This document shows, piece by piece, positions 22,770-34,251 of a stretch of DNA of 62,000 nucleotides (position 1 is its first letter; the number at the start of each line of letters is the position of its first letter). The stretch comes from Cryptomeria japonica (lineage: Eukaryota > Streptophyta > Pinopsida > Cupressales > Cupressaceae). Under the pieces are notes generated by a model. That model searched no databases. It worked only from the letters and a program-made list of their open reading frames with translations, and was not told the origin of the DNA. The stretch is taken from positions 186,284,770 through 186,346,769 of the forward strand of contig NC_081406.1 of assembly GCF_030272615.1 (NCBI RefSeq), in the 5' to 3' direction. The position numbers were made by a program, and so were the translations under genes.

Positions 22770-23617
22770 AATGGCAACTTGTGCAAAAGATACTTGTCAG
22801 AAGCTGGAGATGAAGGTCGTGATAGATGGGATGTTGTTGATGTGAATGTCTCAAGACCTTCGGATCCTACTGTAACTACTCAATATGATGTTATGGACTA
22901 TAAATTCAACGGTCTAATAAGGTTGTGTTTGGTTGACTCTATTCTAATCAATGTCCATGAAGAGACATTTGCAAAAAAGCTATGGAACAAGATTGGTGAG
23001 ATGTATCAAGTCAAATCTTTATAAAATCAAATTATCTTGAGGAAGAAATTGTATTCCTTGAGAATTGAAAAGGGTAAATGGATTACAGACCATCTAGAAG
23101 GATTTAATATGTTGGTGGCTCATTGGCATTTGTTGGTGTCAAGATGGATGAAGACAAAAAATGTCAAATCTCACTTTGTTCTTTGTTTGATTTGTGGGAT
23201 TCTCTTGTTATGGCTATGGGTAGTACTTCTGCCATTTTGAAGTGTGAAGATGTGGTGTGTGCCTTCCTTGGTGAAGATATTTGGAGGAAGGTATCCATCA
23301 GTTTTAAGGAATCCCTAACTATTTGTGGAAGACCTAAGGAAAAGGGCAACAAGAATAAGAAGAATGGCAAATCCAAGTCTAGAGGGAGATCCAAATCTCC
23401 TGGAAAATCTAAAGTCATTCACTGGAATTGTGGTAAATCGGGACACTTTCGTAAGTATTGTGGAGAAGAAAAGAAGAAGAAAATGAAGAATTTTTATTCT
23501 AATTCTAAGTCCAAGAAGGAATATGTTGATGTGTTCATTGTGGCTTTGGTCACTCATGCAGGTAATGGGCCATGCTTAATTCACTCAAGTGCATCGTTTC
23601 ATATGACTTCCAATTGA
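22770..23617 (+). pseudogene. gag, family-A internal 2
   Basis: Pieces 22779-23024, 23037-23240 and 23123-23617 lie in two frames. The gag core 'LVDSILINVHEETFAKKLW' and 'LYSLRIEKGKWITDHLEGFNML' is followed by a basic linker and a zinc knuckle in which the first Cys is His ('IHWNCGKSGHFRKYC'). The protease start follows, with the active site reading H-S-S-A instead of D-S-G-A (about 23580). The extreme 5' part of gag is shortened relative to other copies. Confidence 0.82.
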
Positions 23618-24860
23618 GATTTGTTTTCTGAACATGAATAATTTAATGGAGGTAAGGTGTACTTGGGTGATAATTCTCATTTACATATTGTTGGTCACGG
23701 TAAAATTAGAATCGGGTTTCATGGTGGTAGAATAAAAAGGATTAGTGGTGTGTTGCATATCCCTGGACTAAAATGAAATTTATTATCTATGAGAAAATTG
23801 ATAGATGGGAGTATGCAAGTAGTCTTTTATGATACAAGATGCAAAATGGTTAGAAATGCTATGGTGATTTCTAGAGGTGTCAAATTTCACACATTGTATA
23901 AGATAGAAGCGTACACTATTGAGAGTAATAGAACTTATGTAAAAATTAAATTTATAGATACTCCGTTGGAAGATGTTACCTGCAAAGAAGACTATGTTAC
24001 CTACATAGAAAAATATGTTATAGCACCAAAGACTTGGCCACATTGAAGAAAGGGGTCTTAAGGACCTTGAAAAACAAAAAAAATTGTTGAAGGTTTGAAT
24101 GAATGTAATCTTGATGTTGATTTTTGGGAGCATTGGATTTATGAAAAACAAAACCGTATTTGGTTTTCTTGAGTTCTCATAAATCTTGTGGTGTGTTAAA
24201 TCATATTCATTATGATGTGTTTTGTCCTGTAGATGTTCCTTCCATCGAAAAATCCACATATTATTTTTATTTATTGATTATTTTAGTAAGAAGGAAATGG
24301 GTATATTTTCTAAAGAGTAAACTTGAAGTGTTTAGTTGATTTAAATAATTTAAAGCATTGGTTGAGTTGTAGACTAGGAAGAAAAAAAATGTTTAAGGAC
24401 TAATAATAATGGTGAATTTTTCTCTAATGATTTTAATAGATTATGTATAGATTGTGGTATTCACAAACAAAATACAACTTCGCATTCTCCACAATAGAAT
24501 GGAGTTGCATAAAGAATTAACAGTACACTAATGGAAAAGGCTAGGAATATGTTGAATGGTGTTGGTCTAGAAAAAAAAAATTGGGCTAAAGTTGTTGCCA
24601 CTATTTCCTACATGAGTAACAAGTTTCCTAAATCGTCTCTTGTTGCTAAAATGCCTATAGATCTGTGGTTAGGTCATAAGCCTTCATTAAGACATCTTAG
24701 ATTTTTCATTAAGACATGTGCCAAAAGAGAAGTGGACAAAGTCAGAGAACAATGCTATGAAATGTATCTTTATCAAATATAGTTATGGTGTGAATGGCTA
24801 CAATCTTTGGGACCCTATTTCACAAAAGGTAATACATAGTTGAAGTTTTATTTTTTAGAG
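23618..24860 (+). pseudogene. Protease end and integrase, family-A internal 2
   Basis: Heavily frameshifted. Recognisable blocks are the protease tail (23789-24046), the pre-integrase zinc region with 'APKTWPH' in place of the usual H-x-R-L-G-H, the second aspartate region near 24400, and 'KARNMLNGVGLEKKNWAKVVATISYMSNK' split over 24531-24782. The catalytic glutamate region reads V-A-stop-R near 24508. Confidence 0.72.
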
Positions 24861-25089
24861 AAACTAAGCCTCCTTCTGCTAAAATGCAGCCAAAATAGAC
24901 TAAACAAGAAGATGTGATTCAATTTCCTTCAACTCCTGAAAAAGTTTAATCAAGACCCCTAGATAGGCAAGAAGTTGTGGAGATCCCATCTAGCTCTGAA
25001 TCTTTAGAGGAGGAAGAACCTCCAACTCAACTTGTTTGAAGGTGAATAAGACATAGACAACAACCTGAAAGGTATTTGCCTAATGATTG

Positions 25090-25900
25090 GAAATACTAAT
25101 GTGGATGAACCTAGATTTCTTGAAGAGTCATTAGATATAAATGATCCAAAGTCCTAGAAGATTGCTATGGAAGAAGAAATGGCATCTTTGAAAAATAATG
25201 ATACATGGGATCTTGTATCATTGCCTAAAGGATGTAAACCTATTGATTGCAAATAGGTGTTCAAGAAAAAGATTGGTTCAGATGGATGTATTGAGAATTA
25301 TAAAGCAAGGTTGGTTGTGAAAGGCTACTCTCAAGTTGAGGGTGTTGATTATGGTGAGATATTTTATCCTATTGCAAAAATCACATTCATGGATTTTTTC
25401 TTTCTATTGTTGTTGCTTATGATTTAAAGGATGAGAAAATGGATGAGAAAAATTATTTCCTTCGTGGTGATTTGAAGGAGGATATTTATATGGCATGGCA
25501 AGAGCACTATGTGGTAAAAGGTAAAAGTAAATTGGTTTGTAAATTGAAGAAATCTTTGTATGGCCTCAAGAAGAGTCCTAGGATGTGGTACCAAAAATTT
25601 GATAGATGTGTTGAGTTTGAGATTTGAGAATTCTAAATGATATCATTGTGTTTATTATAAATCTGATGGTGATCATTTCTTGTATATTTCATTTTATGTT
25701 GACGATATCTTATTCATTGCTAAAAGGAAAGGTATGATTTTAGAACTAAACTCTCAGCTTGTTGCTAACTTTGAAATAAAAGATCTTAGTGTAGCGAAAC
25801 ACATTATTGGGATGGAAATTAGAAGAGATAGAGTGAATAGAAAGCTATGGCTAGGCTAGATTAATTATGTGAATTCAGTTTTACAAAGGTTCAACAAGCA
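25090..25900 (+). pseudogene. Reverse transcriptase, family-A internal 2
   Basis: Blocks 'NDTWDLVSLPKG', '[16 protein letters not shown]', '[24 protein letters not shown]' (open 25439-25627), 'SLYGLKKSPRMWYQKF' and a Y-V-D-D box near 25693-25704. Several stops (TAG for TGG near 25255) and frameshifts. The 24861-25089 stretch is the degraded integrase-RT linker. Confidence 0.8.
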
Positions 25901-25989
25901 AGATTGTAGACCATAATGTGTTCCTTTTATAGTTGGAAAAAAATATCTATCTCAATTTTTTCTACATCCCCATTTGAGATGAAACACAT

Positions 25990-26690
25990 GAGAAGAGTAC
26001 ATTACAATAGTGCAGTTAAAAATTTTATGTATGTTATGGTCTACACTAGACAAAACATTGCCCAAGCAGTGTGATATATTTCCAGATATATGTCTAATCT
26101 TGGTAGAAATCATTGGGATACAATTAAAAGGGTCTTTAGATATTTGAAGGGTACCTCAGAATACTCATTGTTTTATCATTGTAATTTCATAAGAAATAAT
26201 ATTTCCATTGATATTCATGGTTATGTAGATTTAGACTGGGCAAGTGATGTTGATAGAAGAAGATCCACAAGTTGTGTGTTTTCTTTATTTGATGGTGCAA
26301 TTAGTTGCATGAATAAGCGAAAAGTTGTGGTTGCTTTGTCCAATACTGGAGCAGAGTATATAATAGCTACTCATTCTTGTAAAAAAGTCATTTGGCTTAA
26401 GATAATGTGTTCATATATTGAAATAAAACAAGGTTCTATGACAATTTATTTTGACACTCAAAGTGTGATCTACCTAGCTAAGAACTTGTGTTTCATGACC
26501 AAACCAAACACATTGATGTTCAATATCATTTTATCAAAGATATGGTCGATGATGTAAGGGTGAAGCTAGTTAAGGTAAAGACGTTGATGAATATTGTAGA
26601 TTATTTAACTAAGGTTGTGATCACAGAGAAATTCAAATGGTGTTTGAACTCTATGGGCCTCATGGGCCCTAGCAATTAAACTATTGTGTA
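25990..26690 (+). pseudogene. RNase H, family-A internal 2
   Basis: The open piece 26090-26557 (155 residues) covers most of the domain, with D in 'LDWASDVD', E in 'GAEYI' and D in 'YFDTQSV', so the three catalytic acidic residues are still present. The pol tail 26488-26679 in the next frame ends 'MGLMGPSN'. It is followed by the polypurine tract ctgggagaa just before LTR3. Confidence 0.85.
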
Positions 26691-26733
26691 GATATTCCCT
26701 TTTATCTAGCAAGGTATTAGACAACTGGGAGAA

Positions 26734-27675
26734 TGTTAGAAAAATGGTATCTCAACCTTGCATATACATAAGGTTACTATTTTTTCTAAGTTTTTATTTG
26801 AGTATGGATTGGTTCAAAAAATTTCCCAAAGTTTTGAATTGGTTAGATAAGAATATTGATAAATTTTCATTGCAAAATAATGTCTAGATTTGAAGATATT
26901 AAACTTTCTATTTTTGAAAGATGGAATTAAATTTCTTGAGTCAATTTTGAGGGCTTTAGAGGCTCCAAAATGGTCCAAAAGTGTCTATAATTGGCATAGA
27001 AGGTTATAGCTTGATAGAACATGTGGCATGCTTTATGACACTTCAAATGGTTCGTCAATCGAACACCCAATTCATAAATTTTGGCCTTCATGAGTTGGGT
27101 CTCCTAAAATAGGAAATATAAAAAACACGTCAAACACATAAATGAGTTGTAAAATGGAGGTAAATATGTTGATGTGTGTTTTGACACATCATAGGGTATC
27201 TAGGATTGGAGATAAAATGGGTTCCACTTTATTGGGTTGTTTTAGCCATAGTTTTGTAATATTATTTGACAATTTCACGTATTGTATCTCATATATATAA
27301 GGTGTGTAAGATGAAGGTTGTGTGTAAAAGTCTCTCCTATATATGAGGTGTGTAATATGGAGGTTGTGTGTAAAAGTCTTATAGCTATTGAGTTACCTCT
27401 AAATCTCTAGTTGGTGATACTCGTGGAAAGCTTGCTCTGCAAGTATATTGTAATCTATTATTTATTTCTGAATAATATATTAGGAATCTTTTGGAGTCTA
27501 AGGTCTTTCTCTCGAAAGGGTTTTCCCCACGTACATCACTATGTTATACTATGCATGTTATTTATGTTTATTTTTATTAAGTTTATGTAACTGTTGTAAC
27601 AATCTATAAAGTTTTTGTATTAGTCTCCTCTTAAGGTTAGTGAAGAAATTTGTTCCACTAATGAACTTCCTTACA
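26734..27675 (+). repeat. Family-A LTR3 with internal tandem duplication
   Basis: 942 bp, TGTTAG to TTACA. It is longer than its sisters because of a 46-bp tandem duplication at about 27286-27377. It is shared by internals 2 and 3. Confidence 0.88.
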
Positions 27676-27798
27676 AGTGGTATCAAACCTTGATCACTTT
27701 TGGTTTGTTGTGGTTTGTTGGGGTTTTTTGAACTAGTCCATACTCAAGTGGGAGTTTGTGTAGAAGATAATTTTTTATCTTGTTGTAGGGATTTTCAG

Positions 27799-28721
27799 AT
27801 GGAAATTTTATTAGGGAGATTAGAGGTGGAGAAATCTTTTACAAGTAATTTTGAGATGTGACAGCTAAAGATGGAGGATCTACTAATGGATCGAGATTTG
27901 TGGGATGTTGTTGATGCAAATGTCTCAACACCATCAGATCCTACTATGGTTTCCTAGTATGGTATTATGGACAGTAAAGGAAAGGGTCTAATCATATTGT
28001 GCTTGGCAAACTTTGTTCTATTCAATATCCATGAAGAGACCTTTGCAAAGAAGCTATGGAACAATCTTGGTGAGATGTATCAAACCAAATCCTTATTAAA
28101 ATAGATTTTATTGAGAAATAAATTGTATTCCTTGAGAATGGAATATGGTGGACAGATTACAGGCCACCTAGAAGCATTCAATATGCTGTTACAATTAGCA
28201 TCTATTGGTGTCAAGATGGATGAAGAAGAGAAATGTTAGATCTTGTTTTGTTTTTTGCCTGATTCATGGGATTCTCTTGTAAAGGCTATCGGTAGTACTT
28301 CTATTGATGTGGAGGAAGGTATTTTATCAGTTCGAAGGAATCCCTCACTATTTATGGAAGACCTAAGGAAAAAGGCAACAAGAATGAGAAGCGTGACAAA
28401 TCCAAGTCTAGAGGGAGATCCAAATCTCTTGAAAAGTCCAAAGTCATTTGTTAGACTTGTGGTAAATCAAGACACTTCAGTAAGGATTGCAAAGAAGAAA
28501 AGAAGAAGAACAAGAAGTTTGATTTTGATTCTTACTCTAAGAAGGATGATGGTGATGTGTTCATTATAGCTTTGGTCACTCATGCAAGTAATGATACATA
28601 GTTGATTGACTCAAGTGCATCCTTTTATATGACTTCCAACAGAGATTGGCTTTCTGAATAAAAAGAATTTAGGAGGTAAGGTGTACATGGGTGATGATCT
28701 GATTTAGATATTGTTGGTTAT
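27799..28721 (+). pseudogene. gag and protease start, family-A internal 3
   Basis: Gag starts at the ATG near 27799. The zinc knuckle near 28448-28490 has its tryptophan codon turned to TAG ('IC-stop-TCGKS-RHFSKDC'), and glycine before His is Arg. The protease site reads 'LIDSSASFYMTSN' (D retained, G lost). It is cut at 28721 by a solo LTR. Confidence 0.8.
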
Positions 28722-30442
28722 TGTTGACTATTTTTGTGTCAACTTTATCCATATAGATCCAACCTAAGAAGTTATCATGGCTAGCATTATGTTAGTCACA
28801 CCATGTTAGTCACCCAATGAAAGCTAAGATAATAAAATTTCAACACATGGGATGGCAGGGAAGAAGGAAATTAGTTCTTTCTTCACCCCCTGAAGGCACA
28901 AAAGAGCAATCAAATGACAGCATGGGACAATGGGTTGGGTCAAGCGTAAGGTAGGTGGGGCCCTCGCCATCCCGCATTGTGAAATGAAGATAGTCAAAGT
29001 CGGCGGAAGGCTTTTCCTCGTCACCCCACGAGATAAATTGTGATTGCCAAATGTAGCATGGGTTGATGGGATAGTAAGACAGTGGTAGGGAAAATCCTTT
29101 TCCCGTTCCACCCCACGTGATTAAAAAGAGAGTGTAAAGGGCCTCGCGGGATAACAAGTGAAGCCGATTTGATTCCCCTACCACCCTGCACGATGAAAAA
29201 GGAAAATCAAATGGTCATGCGAGATAACAAACAAAGAATAAAGCACTCTCCCCCATCATCCCATGTTGGAGGACCAAGGCGATGTGGCGCGATCTTCATC
29301 GTTAAATTTTCTTAAAGGGCCAGATTGATGGCCATGTTTTAAACTTCAGTTGAGCCCTTTGAAGAGCTTCATGGAAAAATATGAAGCGGCCATCTGTGTA
29401 CAATAGGGATCATCCAACGACCCAAAATCAAATCCGAGGAGCGCAACAAAATTCAAATGGTTGCCCAATGTGGTTGTCAACTTTAGTGGTCAACAATCAG
29501 TTTTGTCCTATCGGTAGCCCAAACTTGACCAGGGTTGCTCCCAACCACTTTCAAACCACCAGGTATCTTTGTCATTACTCTAGACATGAATCTGCAGGAT
29601 ATTTTGCCGACACCATCCCAGTGCATCATGCATAGAGATTTCCCCTTTCTGGAGGGATTTTTCTTCTTCCTAGTAGGGGAGGATATTTTCAAAGGTGTTG
29701 TGTACATGCCATCATATCAATCAATCTGATCTTCCTCTTTCTGATATTTTGTAACCTAACCCTAGTTGGGTTAGGGTTTCTAACTATAGTTCAATCTAAG
29801 TTATGTCTAGACTACAAAGGCAATTTTGTAGCCCTTTTCGGGGATTTTCTTACTTTTCTGTTACAAAAACTTATGTTTTTCTGCAACTATAAAAAAAAAT
29901 TTGCCTTCCATTAATAGAATTAGCCTATTTTGCCTTCTTTTAGTTTAGACAAATTGTGTAATTTTCTTACCTTCTTGTCTGAATACATCTTAATTTGTTT
30001 TCCTTAGCATAGGTGATTGTGTTGATCCCTTTGTAGATGTCATCTATGAACTAAATCAGTTCCCCTTGCCATCTTACAAGAAATCCAACCTTCACTCATA
30101 CAATAAGGAGTTGATTTAGGTAGAAACTTGTGCATCCTTTGGGTGGTTTTATTGGTGTTTTATGCAGCTATAGACATGGAAGATTAAACTTCAATCTAGG
30201 AGCAAACCTCTTTTCCCCTTTCAAGAATTCCTTCTTCCCCATTTTCCCCCCTCAAAATAAGTAGAATATATTTATATGTGTTGGGTTAAACCAACACTTG
30301 CATTTAGATTGGAAAGGAAGTAGGCCTTCTCTGGAGACTCAGCCTCACATTATGCAAGGTCTCACACTTGGAGGTTGTTTCAATGTGTTACAGGGTTGAT
30401 GATCAAGGTTGTTCATCAAGTGGGTATACTTTTGTGACAACA
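28722..30442. mobile_element. Solo LTR with perfect 5-bp TSD (gttat)
   Basis: 1721 bp, TGTTGACTA...TGACAACA, with inverted termini TGTTG/CAACA and gttat at 28717-28721 and 30443-30447. The copia protease reads on across it. It holds no primer-binding site, no coding domain and no second LTR. The first 600 bp contain about five imperfect 75-90 bp subrepeats centred on 'caccccacg-gat-aaa' (28968, 29018, 29105, 29180, 29255). A TATA-like ctataaaaa near 29887 would fit + orientation. The superfamily is not determined; the length suggests gypsy. Confidence 0.88.
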
Positions 30443-30447
30443 GTTAT

Positions 30448-31029
30448 CATAAATTTAGAATAAGATTTCCTAATGGTATAATAAAAAGAATTAACAGTGT
30501 GTTACATCTCCCTAGACTAAAATAAAATGTATTATTTGTGAGCAAACTGATAGATGTGGGTGTGCAGGTAGATGCAGAACATAAAATGGTTAGAGGTATT
30601 ATGATGATTGCTAGAGGTGTCAAATTTGGCCCATTGTATAAGCTAGAAGTATACATTATTGAGTGTAATTAAATATGTGGATACTTAGTTAGAAGATGTG
30701 AGGGTTTCACCTTCAATAGATGGTCATGACTTTTGGATACCCAAGGGTGCTCTTTCTTTTGAAAAAAAGTTACTTGTAGAGAAGACTATGTTATCACACC
30801 AAAGACTTGGCCACATTGGATAAAAGGGTCTAAGGATTTTTATTTTTTTAAACCTTGTTGAAGGTTGGATTGATCGTAATCTTGACATTGATTCTTGTGA
30901 GCATTGCATTTACAAAAAATAAAACTACATTCAGTATTACTTGAGTTCTCATAAATCTTGTGGCATGTTGGATCTTATTCATTCTAATATGTTTGGTCCT
31001 ATAGATCTTCCTTCCATTGGAAAATTGAC
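30448..31029 (+). pseudogene. Protease end and pre-integrase, family-A internal 3
   Basis: Continues from 28721: 'RFPNGI', 'SKLIDVGV' blocks, 'KTMLSHQRLGHI' zinc region start near 30790, and the integrase N-terminus 'LDLIHSNMFGPIDLPSIGK' near 30970-31025 in a shifted frame. It is cut at 31034 by the TRIM-like element. Confidence 0.75.
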
Positions 31030-31034
31030 ATATT

Positions 31035-31193
31035 TGTTGCAAGGTGTGTGCCCTTGGTCTCCTTGTGTTGTGTAGCACAGCGCTCGGGTTTGTGACATGG
31101 CTTAACCACCTCTTGTGGATTCTATAAGTCTAGTGGTTGTATCGGGCATTAAGAAGTTGATCTTTTGGTACAATGGCAACCGCACTTGTAACA
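31035..31193 (+). repeat. 5' LTR of TRIM-like element
   Basis: 159 bp, TGTTGCAAG to CTTGTAACA. Just downstream (31217-31228) lies ggttcaaacccc, which resembles a tRNA B-box, so a Pol III-like or tRNA-related stretch may be part of the internal domain. Confidence 0.88.
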
Positions 31194-31782
31194 GGTGCTA
31201 TCAAATATTGGTCGCAGGTTCAAACCCCTTGCTTGCAGGTAAAAGCACAAATTTGTGTCACACTTTTATAAAGAAAATGGCCAATGTTGATTCAACTTTT
31301 TAAATTGAATCAATAGAAAGTGAAATATATGTTTTGAATTTTGAAATCATGTAAACTAATAAATTGTATATATTTTTGTGTGTTTTATGTTTGTAATTTA
31401 AAAAAATTTGAATATACTTTTTTATAAAGTAAACACTATAATTTAGTTGTTGATAAAATGTTGAAATTGAAGTTACATGAGGCGTCACACTTAATATAGT
31501 AAATTTTACTTATTTGTCTTCATTTTTTTTGTGTATGTTGGTAACTTGAAAATTAAGTGCAAAAATATATTTTTAACTATTTTTTATGTATATATATTTT
31601 TCAATAAATTTGAAAAGTTGTGTGTACTAAAATATAAATCTTTTTATTATGGGGGCTTTCTTCCTTGTTCTGATCTTTTGGACAATGGGCGGTGTGGGGA
31701 ATTACTGTTTGAAATGAGAATGGGTTTAATTTGTGATAGATTGAGGGATACTTTGAAATCATTTGAAAACTTACTAGATTGG

Positions 31783-33015
31783 TGTAAAGCGGAAAAATCG
31801 AACCCTAGTTGTTCTCCCCTCCCCAACTCCAAGGAGAGAGAAGGGAGAGTCACTAGGGTTGATGGTTTTCACTTAAGAGAGACTTTACATTCAAAAGAGG
31901 GGTTGAAATCCACAAGATCCAATCCCACGCAATCCAAGATTGGATTCTAAATGAGTTTCAAGGGTTAAGATATCAAGGATACCCTCTTTTGTAAAGAAAT
32001 GTAGATAGAATGATTGAACTAGGAATGCATGTAAAGTGAGAAAGATTCAATTATAAACAGAGATAGGAATATAGGATGAAGTTGTAGACCTGGAATTAGC
32101 AGTAAAATGTCGAGACGGTGTTGTTCTGCAAATTTGAGCGAAAGTTGACGGGACGATGGCGCCCGGCGTGCACACGGTCCTCCGAAAAATCCGCGAAACG
32201 AAGGGGGATTTGTTCGTCTCTGCACAAGGATTACAGATCTTCAATTACAGCCGCGTACCTGCAACCTACACACAGAAAAGAGAGGATGATTGGGGGGTTA
32301 GGGATGAGTGGTTTGCCTTTAGGTCAAACCCCGGTTTTGGAATTAACCAAGAAATGAGAATGTTGTAAATGTAATTGTTTGTAATGTAAACAAGTACTGA
32401 TACCTTGTTGTAAGAATGTTTGTATTCTTACATGCGAAGGTGTAATGTATGTAGTATGTAATGTGTTGTAATTGATCTCCTCTTCAATGGTTGAATCCTT
32501 GTCTTGAATGCAACACTTAGCCTTGAATGGAGACTTAGAATGCTCAATTGCTTGAAGGAATGCTTGAATGCTTGAATGCTTGAATGTTTGAATATCGCTT
32601 TCGCCTTTTTTCCACTCTCCTCCAAAATGGGAGAGGAAATGTAGTTTATATACTTGTCAATTAGGGCTGATAGACTGATTTTCCCGACCTTAGGCCGACC
32701 AAGAAATGTTATTTTCCAATTTGCAAACTTAAAGACCCGAAGCCCCATAAGAGACCGGGCCCAAAATAGGGCCAGGGACCAGGGCACTGGGCGCCATGGT
32801 CCTAGGGGACCAGGGTGTTGGGCGCCCTCGTCCTGAAGGACCAGGGCGCTGGGCGCCATGGTCCCACCTCCTGGGACAGCAGGGTGCAAGGAGGACCAGG
32901 CAAGGGTGCAAAAAAATGCAGTTTTTGATGTCATGAACAAGTTTCGGGGTCTCCATTCAGGTTCCGTGTTGCATCGCAGTTGAAATTGCAAGTGTCACAA
33001 TTTTAGGACGCTACA
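31783..33015 (-). repeat. Gypsy-like 3' LTR
   Basis: Minus strand: TGTAGCGTCC to GCTTTACA. It contains three 30-32 bp GC-rich palindromic units (about 32775-32866), a cttgaatg microsatellite (about 32558-32589) and a 'gtgcacacggtcctc' block (about 32168-32182). It lacks about 21 bp that the other LTR has near 39572. Confidence 0.92.
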
Positions 33016-33031
33016 TTTAGCCCCCACTTTA
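33016..33031 (-). promoter_or_regulatory. Gypsy-like polypurine tract
   Basis: taaagtgggggctaaa on the minus strand, directly before the 3' LTR. Confidence 0.8.
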
Positions 33032-33804
33032 GCGGGAGTATAAGCGTACACTCATACTTCCGGTAAAGTACAAGGAAACAACATTGAAAAACTTTCACCA
33101 CGTCAAGAAGGCAAGATACACCAAGCCCCTAGTGGACTAAGGATCTTACGAATTCGATTGAAAAAGTAAAAGGGAAGATCATGAGGGAGAACCATGACTA
33201 TCAGTAGTAAGGTTCCCTCACTATGAGTCATGCAAGAAAGATATCAAAAATTTTCAAGGCAAAGCTAAATTTGTCAAGAAATTTTCAAGTATCTTGAAAA
33301 GATATGGATGGGATGTATGCCCCCTACGTTAAAGCGATCACACACGCCTCATCGGGGGTGATTGCTTTAAGGTAGTGATACATATAAGAAATGAGAAAGG
33401 AAAGGAACACGTTATCACAAGGATTTAGCCCCCAAGTGTGAGATAAGCCCAAGGATAATAGACACGAAACACAAAGCACAAGGTGACTTCGCTTTCCTCA
33501 GGGTCAGTATGTTGTATGGTAATTCATGTATATCATATGTATGTATGCATAATTGTTCTTCATTCCCCAATCAAGGAAGGTCACCTAGAAGAAGGGAACA
33601 CATGTGTCTTTTGAGTCAACATTAGAGAGACCAAAAGAGATCTCAATGTTTTGCATCGTCCTCAAGTAGACAACACTAAGGACAACAAATAGAAGAATGA
33701 GAGTAACACATAGAAGAAGTAACAAAAGAGAGGAGGAGAGAGTCTACTATGCTAATGAACTAGTCTAGCACGTCATCTACCCCCTGATCTTGCTGATCAA
33801 TATT
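33032..33804 (-). other. 3' untranslated region of gypsy-like element
   Basis: Non-coding DNA between the end of the extended gag frame and the polypurine tract. An imperfect inverted sequence around 'gcccc-tacgttaaagcgatca' and 'gggggtgattgctttaaggta' (33320-33374) suggests a hairpin. No polymerase motif in any frame. Confidence 0.6.
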
Positions 33805-34251
33805 TCAGGAAGGTAGGAAACACGCTAGAGGAGGAACATCCAACACAGCAGATGGAGCTATCACAAGATCCAAACAAGGGCTATGTTCATGTTCCGAGCC
33901 ACGTTGTTCTTGTCTAGGAGCTAGGATAAGTGCTTTAGAAAATTCGTTAGATAGATGGTTATCAACATCAACATATTCATATTCACTATCAGAATGAACA
34001 GGAGTAACATTTTCATCATGAATAACATTTTAATCTATATCATCATCAAGATTTATAAAAATAGGATCTTTAACTCGCACAGGATCAAGACCATCATGCA
34101 TCTTATGTTTAGGAGATTTCGGCTCAATCGTCGGCTGAGGAGAAAATGGAATAATACTGGCTGAAGGTGTTTTTGGGGATTGCAAAGTTTGAGAAGCAGC
34201 TGCTTGAGCTCTAAGACGATGCTTCCGTCGGCGTTCACGTGCAGAACGATT

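Noticed and set aside
23789-24259. Minus-strand ORF 23783-24259 as a gene
   Set aside because: Antisense shadow of the copia protease/integrase region on the + strand.
32428-32991. 187-residue minus-strand open frame
   Set aside because: It lies wholly inside the gypsy-like LTR; its Pro/Trp-rich part is a translation of the palindromic GC-rich repeats.
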